A DNA stretch of 64,000 nt from Paulownia fortunei (taxonomy: Eukaryota > Streptophyta > Magnoliopsida > Lamiales > Paulowniaceae). The notes beneath the pieces were generated by a model that saw only the letters and a list, made by a program, of their open reading frames with translations, made no database searches and had not been told where the DNA came from. Numbering within the stretch: the stretch's first letter is position 1; every line of letters starts with the position of its first letter. A program made the position numbers and the translations under genes. Below are positions 24,901-34,210 of the stretch, piece after piece. The stretch spans positions 17,210,551 through 17,274,550 of the forward strand of contig CM033106.1 in assembly GCA_019321725.1 (NCBI GenBank), given 5' to 3'.

Positions 24901-27900
24901 TTGCCTAAAACTATTGTCTCACATTCAATTACTCTAAACACTGATCTTTTTAACTACATAGCTTCGCAAATCTCATGGGCAAGAGTCCTGAACTTGGCTT
25001 CTGCACTACTTTTCGCTATTACATTTGTATCTTGCTCCACCAAGTGACTAAGTTTGCTCCATGAAGGTTTCATTGCAATATCCTGAGGTAGATTGTTTAT
25101 CGGTTGTACTTCCTGCCCAATTAGGATGTGTGTACGCCTCCACTTGCAAATGTCCTCATTTCTTGAACATAAGTCCTCTACCTGGTGAGCCCTTTAAGTA
25201 CCTCAAAATCCCGCACACTACTTGAAAGTGTTCCTGTCCGAGAAAGTATGAAGTGACTCACCGTACTAACTGCAAATGCTACATGTGGGCATATGTGAGA
25301 CAAGTAAATTAGTCTTCCCACCAATCTTTGATATCTCTCTCGATTAACCACATTCTCGGGTTTGGCAGCTTCTAACTTCATGTTGACTTCAATTGGAGTG
25401 TCTGCTGCTTTACACCCCCCTTATCCTGTCTCATTAAGTAAATTAGGCACATATTTTCTTTGATTCTTGATAATTCCTTCTCTTGACCTAGCAATTTCAA
25501 TTCTGAGAAAGTATTTTAATGGTCACAAATTTTTGACTTCAAAATCTTCAACAAGTTTCTTTTTTAGTATGATCAACTCTTCAATGTTATTACCTGTCAA
25601 AATAATATCATCCACATATACAATTAAAACAACAATTTTCCCTTTCTCACCGTATTTGTAGAACATGGTATAGTCCACCTGACTTTGATATTACCCATGA
25701 CCCTTCACAGCTTTCCAAAGCGTTCAAACCATGCTCTTGGAGACTGTTTTAACCATATAGGGATGTTTTAAGTCTACAGAAAAAAGTCCCTACTTTCTCT
25801 CGAACAAACGTGGCAAGCTCATAAACACTTCTTCCAATTCTCCGTTTAAGAAGGCATTTTTTATTTCCAACTGGTTTAATGGCCAGTTAGCATTAACTGC
25901 TAATGATAGTAAGACTTGGATAGAATTTATTTTTGCTACAAGAGCAAACGTCTCCTGATAATTATTGCCATACATTTGCGTAAAACCTTTCACCACAGGT
26001 CTCGCCTTGTACCTTTCACACTACCATGAACTTTGTACTTAATAGTGAAAACCCATTTACACCCAACAATTTTCTTTCCCCTGGGCAAGTTGACTATCTA
26101 CCATGTTTCACTCTTTTTAAGAGCACTCATCTCTTTTAACACTGCTAATTTCCAATCCAGATCATCTAGTGCTTCCTGAATGTTTCTTGGAACAAACAAG
26201 TGAGAAATATTTGAAGTAGAGGCCCTATATTTATGAGAAAGTTATCATAAGATAAGTATTTGGCAATGGGATGCTGGAACATCTCTTGATAATTATTGCC
26301 ATACATTTGCGTAAAACCTTTCACCACAGGTCTCGCCTTGTACCTTTCACACTACCATGAACTTTGTACTTAACAGTTAAAACCCATTTACACCCAACAA
26401 TTTTCTTTCCCCTGGGCAAGTTGACTATCTACCATGTTTCACTCTTTTTAAGAGCATTCATCTCTTTTAACACTGCTAATTTCAATCCGGATCATCTAGT
26501 GCTTCCTGAATGTTTCTTGGAACAAACAAGTGAGAAATATTTGAAGTAGAGGCCCTATATTTATGAGAAAGTTATCATAAGATAAGTATTTGGCAATGGG
26601 ATGCTAGATACAGGCTCTGGTTCCTTTTCTAATAGCTATAGGAATATCAAGGTCTACAAGAACTTGGCTAGGTGACTCTGTATGATTAGACATAGTAGGG
26701 GCAACTGCAGGTACGTTAGAATTTAGAGTACCTTGAATGTTCAATAGGTCATCTCTCGGGACCTCAGATTGGCCGTGCTCAGGTACAATAGTTGGCTCTA
26801 CTCTTTTGATGAGTCTTTTACCTACTATAAACCAGAAGCTCAAGATTCGGTTTTTTTGGAACTGTTGGTAGGATATCTCCCCTTGCTGGAGATACAGTAA
26901 GGTCAGGCAGATTTGGACTAAGATGCCCCAGTTTTCCTAACTCTAGAACATGATTTTCCTGTTTAAAAAGAATGTGAGATAATAGTTCTAGGTAGGGGAA
27001 CATTCATAGAAATCTCCCAAGTGGAGGTGTATACAATTGATTAGAAAGAAGTACAATTAATAGACAATCTACCTCAGAATATTGCACCTTCATTGGAGGA
27101 AAATTAGTCACTTGGCGGAGCAAGAAACAAAATGTAGTAGCAAGGAGTAGTGCAGAAGCCAAGTTCAGGGCTCTTGCCCATGGGATTTGCGAAGCCATGT
27201 GGTTAAAAAGACAGTCTGAAGATTTGAAGGTTACTGTTTCTCCTCCCAGCTTGAAGATTTGACAACAAGGCTGCCATTTCACTTGCTCATAATCCAGTTC
27301 TCCACGACAGAACGAAACAAGTGGAAGTTGACAAACACTTTATCAAGGAGAAGCTTGACTGTAGTATGGTTTGCATTCCCTATGTCTCTCTACTACTGAG
27401 CAAGTTGCAGACATCGTTACCAAAGGGCTTCACACGAGACAGTTTGAAGTTTTAAGAAGCAAGCTAGCTATGGGAGACATTTATAGGCCAGCTTGAGGGG
27501 GAGTGTCGAATAGGATATATTTGGTTTCTTCAGGAGTATTCCTTCTACGTCTGCTCACTGGAGGAATCCACTATAGAAATGCGATTATACAAGTCTTTCT
27601 ATACAGTTGGGTTACAAAAACAACAACTCCCTCAAAACTGCACAAGTGTTCGACGCAACGTTAGGTTGCACAAACAACTCTCCAAGACTACACAAGTCTT
27701 CACTCCTAGTTGAACTCTGTGAGCTTCAACTACTTCATGCAAGTCTATATAAGACGTAGCCCGGACTTAACTAGCCTACACAGACTTGGTTAGAAAGGTT
27801 GGTTTTTGGCCATCTTGTACTTCCAAGTCTAAACTCTTTTTTTTTAAGTACAAAAAGTGTGTATGTCTAGGTTCGTAGGACCGCTTTTGGGACTTAGAAA

Positions 27901-29331
27901 GTTTTTGCTTCAAACTCCGCATCTTCATTTATTCTCATCTTTGTCACTTCTTTATATCTGTCTCTCTCTAACTTCATCTGAAGTCTTCAAGTCCTATATA
28001 TAGGAGCCTTTGAAAATCTGACTGTTGCAGTTTCTCTTGCTAAAATCTACCCATTTGATTTTTATGCCTAGAGTTTTGTCCATCTTCAAGTTGTCCTTTT
28101 CATTCTTGGTTAGCGTCCTTTCTGTCCTTCTTCATATCACTTGTCCTTTTTAGGTAGGTGGGAATTATTCGTTTGTTTTGGACTATTGTAAACTCCAACA
28201 CTTGTCCTTTCCTTCCAAAAAATACCTTGCTTGTTCTCGCCTTGCTGCCTGCCTCACCCTCTTGGTTTGCAAGCCAGTTGTGCTTGGACTTCGTTGTTTG
28301 CTGCTTCTATTGTTCCTCAAATTTGCTGTCAGCTTCACATACTTGCACTCTTTATGTTGGATTGCATTTTCCATCTCCTCTACCAGTTCTTCTTCTTATA
28401 TTCTTTCAGTCAGCTGCTTCCTTCAAGTCATTATCGAAAATGGCCCCTACAGATTTTCCTATCAAAAATACAATTACAAGAGTTTTGGATTTTCTAAATT
28501 AAACCTACTCATATTCAAAGTCTCTATAATTTATTCCTAACAATTCAAATGAGAAGAGCTTTTGTTACATTCAATAGTTACTTTACTATAGAGAAGCATT
28601 CCATGGGGTCCAAACAAGCATTACATTAATCAACTTTGGTTATATCAAAATATAGTCAGCTAAGACCATTCATTGAAATAAGTTCACATAATACTGTTAG
28701 CCTAGGCCTCTTATCATGTGGAACCCACGCCTTGTTAGTGAGGATGTTGGAGTTGGGATCAATGTTCGCCGGTTACGACGGAACTTTTTAAGGTACTTTA
28801 AGTTCTTGCTGACATTATATCTTTATCTTTTAAATTTAGTTGTGTTTGGGTTTGCTTCAGAATATAAATTCTCTCTGTTTCTTCTCTACATCTTTCTATA
28901 AAAAAACAGAAATGTATTCTCTAATGTGTTATGCTACTACCTGTCTACTCATCCAGTTCATTTATTTCAGTGTCTCTGCAGTTTCTGTAGTTACTGGCAT
29001 GTGTAAAAAAGGGTTTGGTAAGAATGGTCCATCAGAAGTAGTTGATTATAGAAAGTATTGATGTGTCTTTATTAATCTAATTATGTATTTTTTTTGCTTA
29101 TTTGGGGTTTGGAGGATATTTTCTTGTTAGTTTTCTGCTGAAACAATGTGATGCTTGTGTGTTGTTAGCATGAGACCGAATCTTTATGTTGTTTATATAA
29201 TCACAATATTCTTTATCATGAGATAAGTTGTTCAAGTCTTGTGCTCATGCATGATTTCTATACAGCACTTTTACAGTTGTCTACTCAATGAAGCCACTTC
29301 CATCTGGTGCTGTGTTTAGATGTTACCCAGG
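18673..29331 (+). CDS. LPA3: LPA3-like chloroplast protein (DUF1995), seven exons, C-terminus not found
   Basis: Seven exons join in one frame without stops: 18673-18926, 21255-21342, 21827-21940, 22795-22877, 23590-23704, 28701-28792, 29266-29331. All introns have GT/AG borders and the phases fit. The start ATG has a strong plant context (AAAGATGGCC). The first ~55 residues are rich in Ser and poor in acidic residues, as in a chloroplast transit peptide. An acidic linker (LEDDD...EETEEDD) follows, then the DUF1995 domain from about residue 86, with [80 protein letters not shown] and [10 protein letters not shown]. These are the signature blocks of LPA3, which in Arabidopsis assists photosystem II assembly (CP43) with LPA2. 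About 270 residues are visible. The part after CYPG, expected to be some tens of residues, is absent, so the model is partial. AK5-type DUF1995 proteins have a different sequence. Confidence 0.85.
18927..21254 (+). other. LPA3 intron 1
   Basis: A 2.3-kb intron with no transposon recognised. It contains a G-quadruplex-type tract at 20301-20322 and otherwise ordinary T-rich plant intron sequence. Short open frames here have no recognisable product. Confidence 0.75.
20301..20322 (+). promoter_or_regulatory. G-quadruplex motif in LPA3 intron 1
   Basis: The pattern is G6-T-G7-T-G3-T-G3 on the sense strand: four or more G-tracts with one-base loops, the most stable class of predicted quadruplex. 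It could form in DNA or in the pre-mRNA. A regulatory role is only a possibility. Confidence 0.6.
21255..21342 (+). CDS. LPA3: LPA3 exon 2 (start of DUF1995)
   Basis: Acceptor GTTTCAG|TTG; the split codon AG|T gives Ser. It encodes [20 protein letters not shown] and on to MRAI. The donor ATA|GTAAGT is near consensus. Confidence 0.88.
21827..21940 (+). CDS. LPA3: LPA3 exon 3
   Basis: 38 full codons. It follows a long pyrimidine tract ending CTGTAG and encodes [20 protein letters not shown], then [18 protein letters not shown]. This is the best-conserved block of the family. The donor GGCCAG|GTCGGT is weak but canonical GT. Confidence 0.9.
22045..22113. repeat. (TA)n/(CATA)n microsatellite in intron 3
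   Basis: Interrupted TATATA run with CATATG/GTATAC steps. Confidence 0.85.
22212..22593. mobile_element. MITE in LPA3 intron 3
   Basis: 382 bp with terminal inverted repeats GGCTTTGTTTGG at the left and CCAAACAAAGCC at the right. The non-coding interior contains repeated GGAGAATG / AATGAAAATG blocks. This is the classic form of a plant hAT-type MITE. No unambiguous 8-bp target duplication was seen. The segment GAGAGAATGTATTTTGG to GATGTATTTGG recurs, diverged, at about 33085-33215. Confidence 0.8.
22795..22877 (+). CDS. LPA3: LPA3 exon 4
   Basis: Acceptor TTATAG|AGA is chosen for frame. It encodes [20 protein letters not shown] and then DAAFGFS. Donor TCCAG|GTAAAT. Confidence 0.88.
23590..23704 (+). 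CDS. LPA3: LPA3 exon 5
   Basis: Acceptor TTATCCAG|TCTAGG. It encodes [39 protein letters not shown]. The donor is CCG|GTACTG, next to the ~5-kb intron that holds Copia-2. Confidence 0.9.
24060..24957 (+). pseudogene. Copia-2 integrase remnant
   Basis: It reads CENC (zinc-finger part), [82 protein letters not shown] and [10 protein letters not shown] in nearby frames. The DNG-type second catalytic aspartate is lost (NGTVYF follows Leu). In the PQQN-R-ER block the glutamate is kept. The C-terminal GYxxxxKGYKC domain is well preserved to about 24790. Text continues to 24955 and then switches strand. Confidence 0.85.
24958..27063 (-). pseudogene. Copia-2 reverse transcriptase region in inverted orientation
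   Basis: On the minus strand, from right to left, it reads [12 protein letters not shown] (26630-26650, linker before RT), then [58 protein letters not shown] (25990-25800), then [20 protein letters not shown] (about 25340), then RNase H text ending at 24958. This is exactly what is missing between the + strand integrase and the + strand RNase H, so the piece belongs to the same element but is turned round. It also carries a tandem duplication (25952-26605). Confidence 0.85.
25952..26605 (-). repeat. Tandem duplication of about 329 bp in the inverted RT segment
   Basis: Two near-identical units begin TC(C/T)TGATAATTATTGCCATAC at 25953 and 26283, and both run to GCAATGGGATGCT (about 26275 and 26605). 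They differ by only a few substitutions (for example TTAATAGTGAAAA against TTAACAGTTAAAA), so the duplication is younger than the element. Confidence 0.9.
27064..27496 (+). pseudogene. Copia-2 RNase H end, plus orientation
   Basis: Fragments read [43 protein letters not shown] and [19 protein letters not shown], the typical RNase H end, followed by GDIYRPA-stop and the polypurine tract. The first 140 bp (27064-27205) are repeated in reverse at 24957-25097. Confidence 0.85.
27504..28542 (+). repeat. 3' LTR of Copia-2
   Basis: About 1.04 kb, starting TGTCGAATAGGA and ending TTCCTAACA, with short inverted ends TGT..ACA, directly after the polypurine tract. The partly open frames in it (28158-28540) are T/C-rich and not proteins. 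It lies 158 bp before LPA3 exon 6. Confidence 0.85.
28701..28792 (+). CDS. LPA3: LPA3 exon 6, downstream of the intronic Copia
   Basis: Acceptor ACTGTTAG|CCTAGG. It encodes [30 protein letters not shown]. Donor TTAAG|GTACTT. It is 158 bp after the end of the Copia-2 LTR and keeps an intact frame, so the gene was not broken by the insertion. Confidence 0.9.
29266..29331 (+). CDS. LPA3: LPA3 exon 7, last exon found
   Basis: Acceptor CTATACAG|CACTTT. It encodes [23 protein letters not shown]. The consensus donor CAGG|GTAAGT shows that at least one more exon is expected. None matching the family continuation was found in 29332-33060. Confidence 0.88.
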
Positions 29332-31526
29332 GTAAGTAACTATTTAACTATTTCATGGTATTTTTCATGTGGCCAATAGAGAATTTTGTGCTGAAAACCC
29401 TCTTATAATGTGTTCATCTAATCTCTGAGATCATTATAGTGACTTTAAAGCAAACCTGCATTACGTAGTTTAGTTCAGTTGTGAAGCAAACCATCCAAAT
29501 TCACAAAGTTACTTTCCTTGTGAGTTGTTACACGAGGAGTTTTGGTTGCAGTGAAGTGTCTATCTTTCTTCTTGTGTCTTATTGTTTCATGAATTTCCAT
29601 CCAAACTACAACAAAAATTATTTATCTTCAGGATCGACCTAAAATTCTGACATGTACAAAGTTAATTTTAAGCAGCCATATTATTTGCCCTTGCTAAATT
29701 TATATCATATATAGAATAGAAGTGTGGATTCTTCCCATTGTGAAAAGATATCCGTACCTTTGTACTCCAATTATTATTAACAAATAAGGTTAGTTAGGGA
29801 AGAACAAAGTTCTACTGGAGAAGGAAGTAATTAAGTAAAAGAAAATATTTAGATTCAAGAATCCTCTAAACTACTTGGACATAATCCTAGATTAACTGTT
29901 GCTATGAGGAGAAAAGAGCACAAACCCTATGGACAGAATCAATTTGCAACAAATTATTTTGTGTAAGAATTATAAATGAAAGCACACATTTAATCCCTAT
30001 CAAAGCTATCGACCAGAGTCCAAAGGTTGGATAGATTGAAGGAAATTCTTATGGAGCTAGTTTAAAAAATGATCGAGCCCAGAAAGTTGGTATAATGAGG
30101 AAGAATCTCTATTATAAGTAAATCAACTTTGACTTTTTGTATCCAACATTTATGAGTTATATAACTTCATTAAGTTTTCATATACACTAATAACACAATA
30201 TATGCCACCACAATCTTCTTCTCGGAAAAGAATGGATTTAGTATGTTGGTTAAAGAAAAAATGACAAAAAAATAAATAAATTCTGGCCGCTTAAAGATCT
30301 TTTTGCCTCAAAAACCTAATTCAATAAATTCAAACTAATTAATAATATGAATGAAAATAAATTCAAACTAATTAATAATATGAATGAAAATCATGATACG
30401 TAAACTTATTATATTCGTGTGATGAAATTTTTGTGCTTTGAATGAGTGTCTTTATTTGAAATGTTTTACAAGGAGAAAGTAGAAAACTTAGTAATATTGA
30501 TTTGTTGATTTGGAGCTCAATCAAGATTTAATCTACTTAAAATACTTTGGTGGAGGGTACTTGCCTTTTGTTCTTGTAGTTCATGGTGTGGTACTATGGT
30601 TGTAAGATTATGAACAGATTTTTTCATATTTTTCGATTGTATTGTGGTTAAATGGGGATTTTATACAATATTTTTAAGTCAAAACCTAAAGTTTTTTTAT
30701 TGATTTGCCTGATTCTCGTCTCCTTGGCATGCATGAATACTGATCCTTTTTTACATTTTAAAATAAATAAATTTTAAATTAAATAACATTATCATATTCT
30801 CAAATTATAGCTTCTTAATGTATATTCGAAAAAGAAAAGATTGTATATATAAGTAATCACCACATAGTGTCTTATATAGATTTTGGAGGAAATCTAAATA
30901 TGTTTATAAATGAGTCATTAAGTTTACCTGACAAGTTAGATTAATTTATTTTCACAAAAGCAAAGATACAGAATTGTTGTTAGCAGGCTTGTTATGTCAG
31001 AATCTCATCAGAGGGCATTGCTCACATTTCCCTAGGGCGGTACATCATGTCTAAATTTCATTTTTGACGATTGTATCTTCTATGATAAAAAAGTTGTAAT
31101 TATTTGTGGGACAACGAGATGTTCCATCAATTCCAAAAGTATTTCTCATTTTGTTAGTACAATGTTAAAATGTTATATCTTTGACGGAATTTATCATATC
31201 GTTTTTTTTTATAATTTTAACAGTATTAAAATCATAAAAACTATTATATTTTTAATACTAGTCAACTAGATTTTAAAAAATCGACTAAATTATTTGTCAT
31301 TGCACTAAAACAATTAGTCAAGTCGACTTGTCTACATCACCAATGGACTTGCACTTTTGGATAGATGGAGTATTGGTTTAAAGACTATCTACATTATAAG
31401 ATATATGAATTTGGTAATAACTGTTAGTATGTAATATGCATACATGGAGAGGAGTATAATTTAGAGGGACATAAGAAAGGAGATGATGGAGAAGGAGAAA
31501 ACAAGATAGGTGGAAAAGTTAAAGGA
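29332..31526 (+). other. Sequence after LPA3 exon 7 up to the assembly gap
   Basis: AT-rich. I looked for the continuation of LPA3 after CYPG in all + frames and saw none. A 33-bp direct tandem repeat is at 30323-30388. No transposon was recognised. It probably belongs to the next LPA3 intron. Confidence 0.5.
30323..30388. repeat. 33-bp unit repeated twice in tandem
   Basis: AATAAATTCAAACTAATTAA and the next 13 bases occur at 30323-30355 and again, identical, at 30356-30388. Confidence 0.95.
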
Positions 31527-31626
31527 NNNNNNNNNNNNNNNNNNNNNNNNNNNNNNNNNNNNNNNNNNNNNNNNNNNNNNNNNNNNNNNNNNNNNNNNNN
31601 NNNNNNNNNNNNNNNNNNNNNNNNNN
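31527..31626. other. Assembly gap (100 N)
   Basis: Exactly 100 N, the conventional placeholder for a gap of unknown length. It lies 2.2 kb after LPA3 exon 7 and may hide the last exon or exons. Confidence 0.99.
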
Positions 31627-33060
31627 CACATAATTTTACTTGGGAAAAGTAGTACACTTGTTCTTGAGAGGTACAAGAGTACAAAGAGAGACAGCCTCTA
31701 TTTTCTTGGAGGTTATTGCCAAGTACATTTGTAAATTTTCCAGATAGGAGTTTCTAATTGAATGAATTCACATCATATTTATGGTGCTTTGTCTCAAATC
31801 ACTATAGATCTTCATTTAGAACCTTCATCTATATCGTTGCTGGTAGAAGAAAATCCAGTTTATGTACCTACCTGTTTCTGAATCCCAAGTGCGTTGAGTT
31901 TTTGTGTTAGCATGTTTCTTGGAGTCTCCAATATCATTATACAATATAGCTAAAGTTTGGTGGCTTCTAAGAAATTGGGGAACTAGTTCACACCACTGCT
32001 CAAGTGCGCTATCTGGTTGCTGGTTGTTTCAGAAATCTGTTGTATCAATTCATTTCAGGATTTGTAAGTGTTGCTGTGGAAGCTGTTACTTGGATCAGTT
32101 GGTGTGACTTTTCAATCAGCCCAACTTTTTTGTATTAGAAAGCTTTGTAATACAAAAACATGAAATATAAAATAGGTGAAAACTGGTAATCAGTATATGG
32201 ACTTGATACGATATGATGCTCATGATAAATTTTCATCGGCAGCATCCTCCACTGGATTTTGGGTGTCTCAGTGATTCAGGATACCAGTTTGAAAGCCAGC
32301 ATGTTATTTTGATTACACTGAAGGCGATGAATAGCTTTCAAACAAGCAGTTCTGCTTTATCAGAATAAGCTTCCTATGTATGGCAGATTTTTCTTGCAGC
32401 AGGAACTATATGGATGTGAGTGGCAAATCAAGGTTTTATGTGTGAAATATAGCTAGTCAGGGCGGTCCAACAAAATCCTTAACAGCTCCAATTGATCGGC
32501 CTAATTCAAACTGCGGGCATAATTCATGGTTGAGGTTGGATGGGTTGGTTTCAACCTAATATAAAAAGACTGTAACCTTGTAGTGGGTTTAGTTTTGCAT
32601 TTTCATATGTTCAATTGTTCTTATATAATATCATGTATTTGATGCTGACACATTGGATACAAGTTGGAGTTACAAGTTGTTACAAGTTGGAGTTATTATT
32701 TTGTGAAGATTTTTTATTTGGCAATATTTGAATACATCAATTATGATTTACTGTGTAAAAGCTATTAAATGTAATAGTAACGAGATAACAAATATAACGC
32801 CGAACTTTAAATAATTGAAATATTTAATTCACTTTTTAAGAAATAATAAAGTAAAATTGCGAATATCAACTGCAAATATGGCTCAAATCCACTTACTACA
32901 AAGTGCAGTTTCAATAGTTATCGAATTGGATTTAGGCTACTTCAAGAATGTAAATACGAGATTGGGCCAAAAAAAAAATAGTAAGATTTGTTGTACCCAC
33001 ACAGCATATGGCCTAATGCAAAATAAGTTTAATAAAGTTCGTAAAACATATACATATAGG
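31627..33060. other. Sequence after the gap, possibly LPA3 3' region
   Basis: It is less AT-rich up to about 32520 and resembles UTR or intron sequence. Possible polyadenylation context is at 32150-32180 (AATACAAAAACATGAAATATAAAA, read in parts). No LPA3 residues were found. A frame at 31904-32107 is not recognisable. From 32520 on it is AT-rich spacer. Confidence 0.35.
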
Positions 33061-33310
33061 CTATATATTTGGTGTTATTGCTATTATTTTGAGAAAAAAA
33101 TTTGGAGATTTTTTTTTTGGGAAAATGTATTTTGGGCATGAATTAGGAAATATATGGAAAATAAAAATGTATTTAGATAATTTGTTCGAAAATAATGATA
33201 TCATGTACTTCATTTCTAAAAAATATTAAAAATATGTTTGGTTTCAATTTGTGGGACCATTTCCTATTGTAAATATCTTGTTAAGATAGTTTTGTTGTGG
33301 TTACTGATGG
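33060..33310. mobile_element. Diverged relative of the intron-3 MITE
   Basis: It shares with 22235-22345 the ordered blocks ATTATTTTGAGA, AATGTATTTTGG, GGAAAATAAAAATGTATTTAGATA-TTTGTT and GATATCATGTA. Terminal inverted repeats are not clear, so this is a decayed or partial copy. Confidence 0.5.
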
Positions 33311-33687
33311 TATCTAAACGTTGGTCATGGTTATAGGATGTTTAGATATTTTATCTTTATACATATTTGATATATTAAATACTATAGAGGCTCGTAAAAT
33401 TGGGGTTTATAGAAAAGATGATGTAAAGTAACTTGCATAGAAATATAATTATTCTGTTAACTTTCTTTTGATTTTATTATATGAGCTCATAAAACTAAGG
33501 TATAAGACAGAACAAATTGGACATCAAACACATTAGGAAATTGAATCTCTTGAAGTTTTGTCTTAAGGGTGATGGAATAAAGATTAAATAGTGGGAGAGT
33601 TTTTTTTAATTAAAGACCACACTATAAATGGATGTTAATTAAATCCATGCTTATTTTTTATCTCGCATGTCTTTGTAGATTTTACAT

Positions 33688-34210
33688 ATGGCTAAAAATC
33701 TACTTGTATCAATTGTAGTTACTAATAAACTCACTATTCCCAACTAAGTCGAATGACTGAGGAATCTTCGGATTCTTTTAGAATAAGAAAAGAGGCCATA
33801 TGTCCTTGACTTTGCACCGTCGGCGGATGCCACGGAAAAGGAGCTTGCTAAACATTACAAGTAAGTTCACGATGAAGTGCAAGCTCGATGCTACAAGAAA
33901 AGGCAAAATGAGGTTTTGGCTCATGATACAGATATCCACCTTCACCTGCAAGAGTTGTAAAATGAACATATTTGGCAGATGAGATACCATATCTCGAAGC
34001 AGCTTTTTGGACCCGTATGACAAAAGGCTCTTTGGTCCATGCTTATGGGCTTAAGATGATAGGCCTCGTGGCAAGGCTCGAGTCCCTTGGAATCATTATG
34101 GATAACGAACTCTATGTGGACTTCATCTTGTAATTCTTTTCTTGCTCGTTTGACCAATTCATGGTCAACTTTAATATGCATAAGATGGAGGCGAGACTTG
34201 CCGAACTCGT
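33688..34210 (+). pseudogene. Copia-3 gag remnant
   Basis: From ATG 33688 (MAKNLLVSIV) through YVLDFAPSADATEKELAKHY, EVLAHDTDIHLHLQEL, RYHISKQLFGP, GLKMIGLVARLESLGI and FSCSFDQFMVNFNMHKMEAR. This is the UBN2-type capsid domain of Copia gag, broken by frameshifts and stops. It is cut at 34210 by the solo LTR and resumes at 37261. Confidence 0.8.

Larger units (their letters stand above)
23990..28542 (+). mobile_element. Copia-2: 5'-truncated Copia element in LPA3 intron 5, internally inverted
   Basis: Parts in order: pre-integrase and integrase on + (about 24060-24957), a reverse-oriented segment encoding RT and the start of RNase H (24958-27063, minus), the rest of RNase H on + (27064-27496), a polypurine tract GAGGGGGAG (27495-27503) and a 3' LTR (27504-28542). 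There is no 5' LTR, primer site or gag. The left boundary is approximate, set by the first readable pre-integrase residues ([13 protein letters not shown], then CENC). It has the same orientation as the gene. All frames are broken, so it is not active. Confidence 0.85.

Noticed and set aside
28158..28540. Overlapping open frames of 88-120 codons.
   Set aside because: They lie wholly inside the Copia-2 3' LTR and come from its T/C-rich composition.
31424..31734. Open frames spanning the N gap.
   Set aside because: They are open only because the N run contains no stop; the gap length is unknown.
31904..32107. A possible last LPA3 exon after TTTCAG at about 32059 (FVSVAVEAVTWISW).
   Set aside because: It does not resemble the family C-terminus and its frame continues without a convincing end; better explained as UTR or intron.
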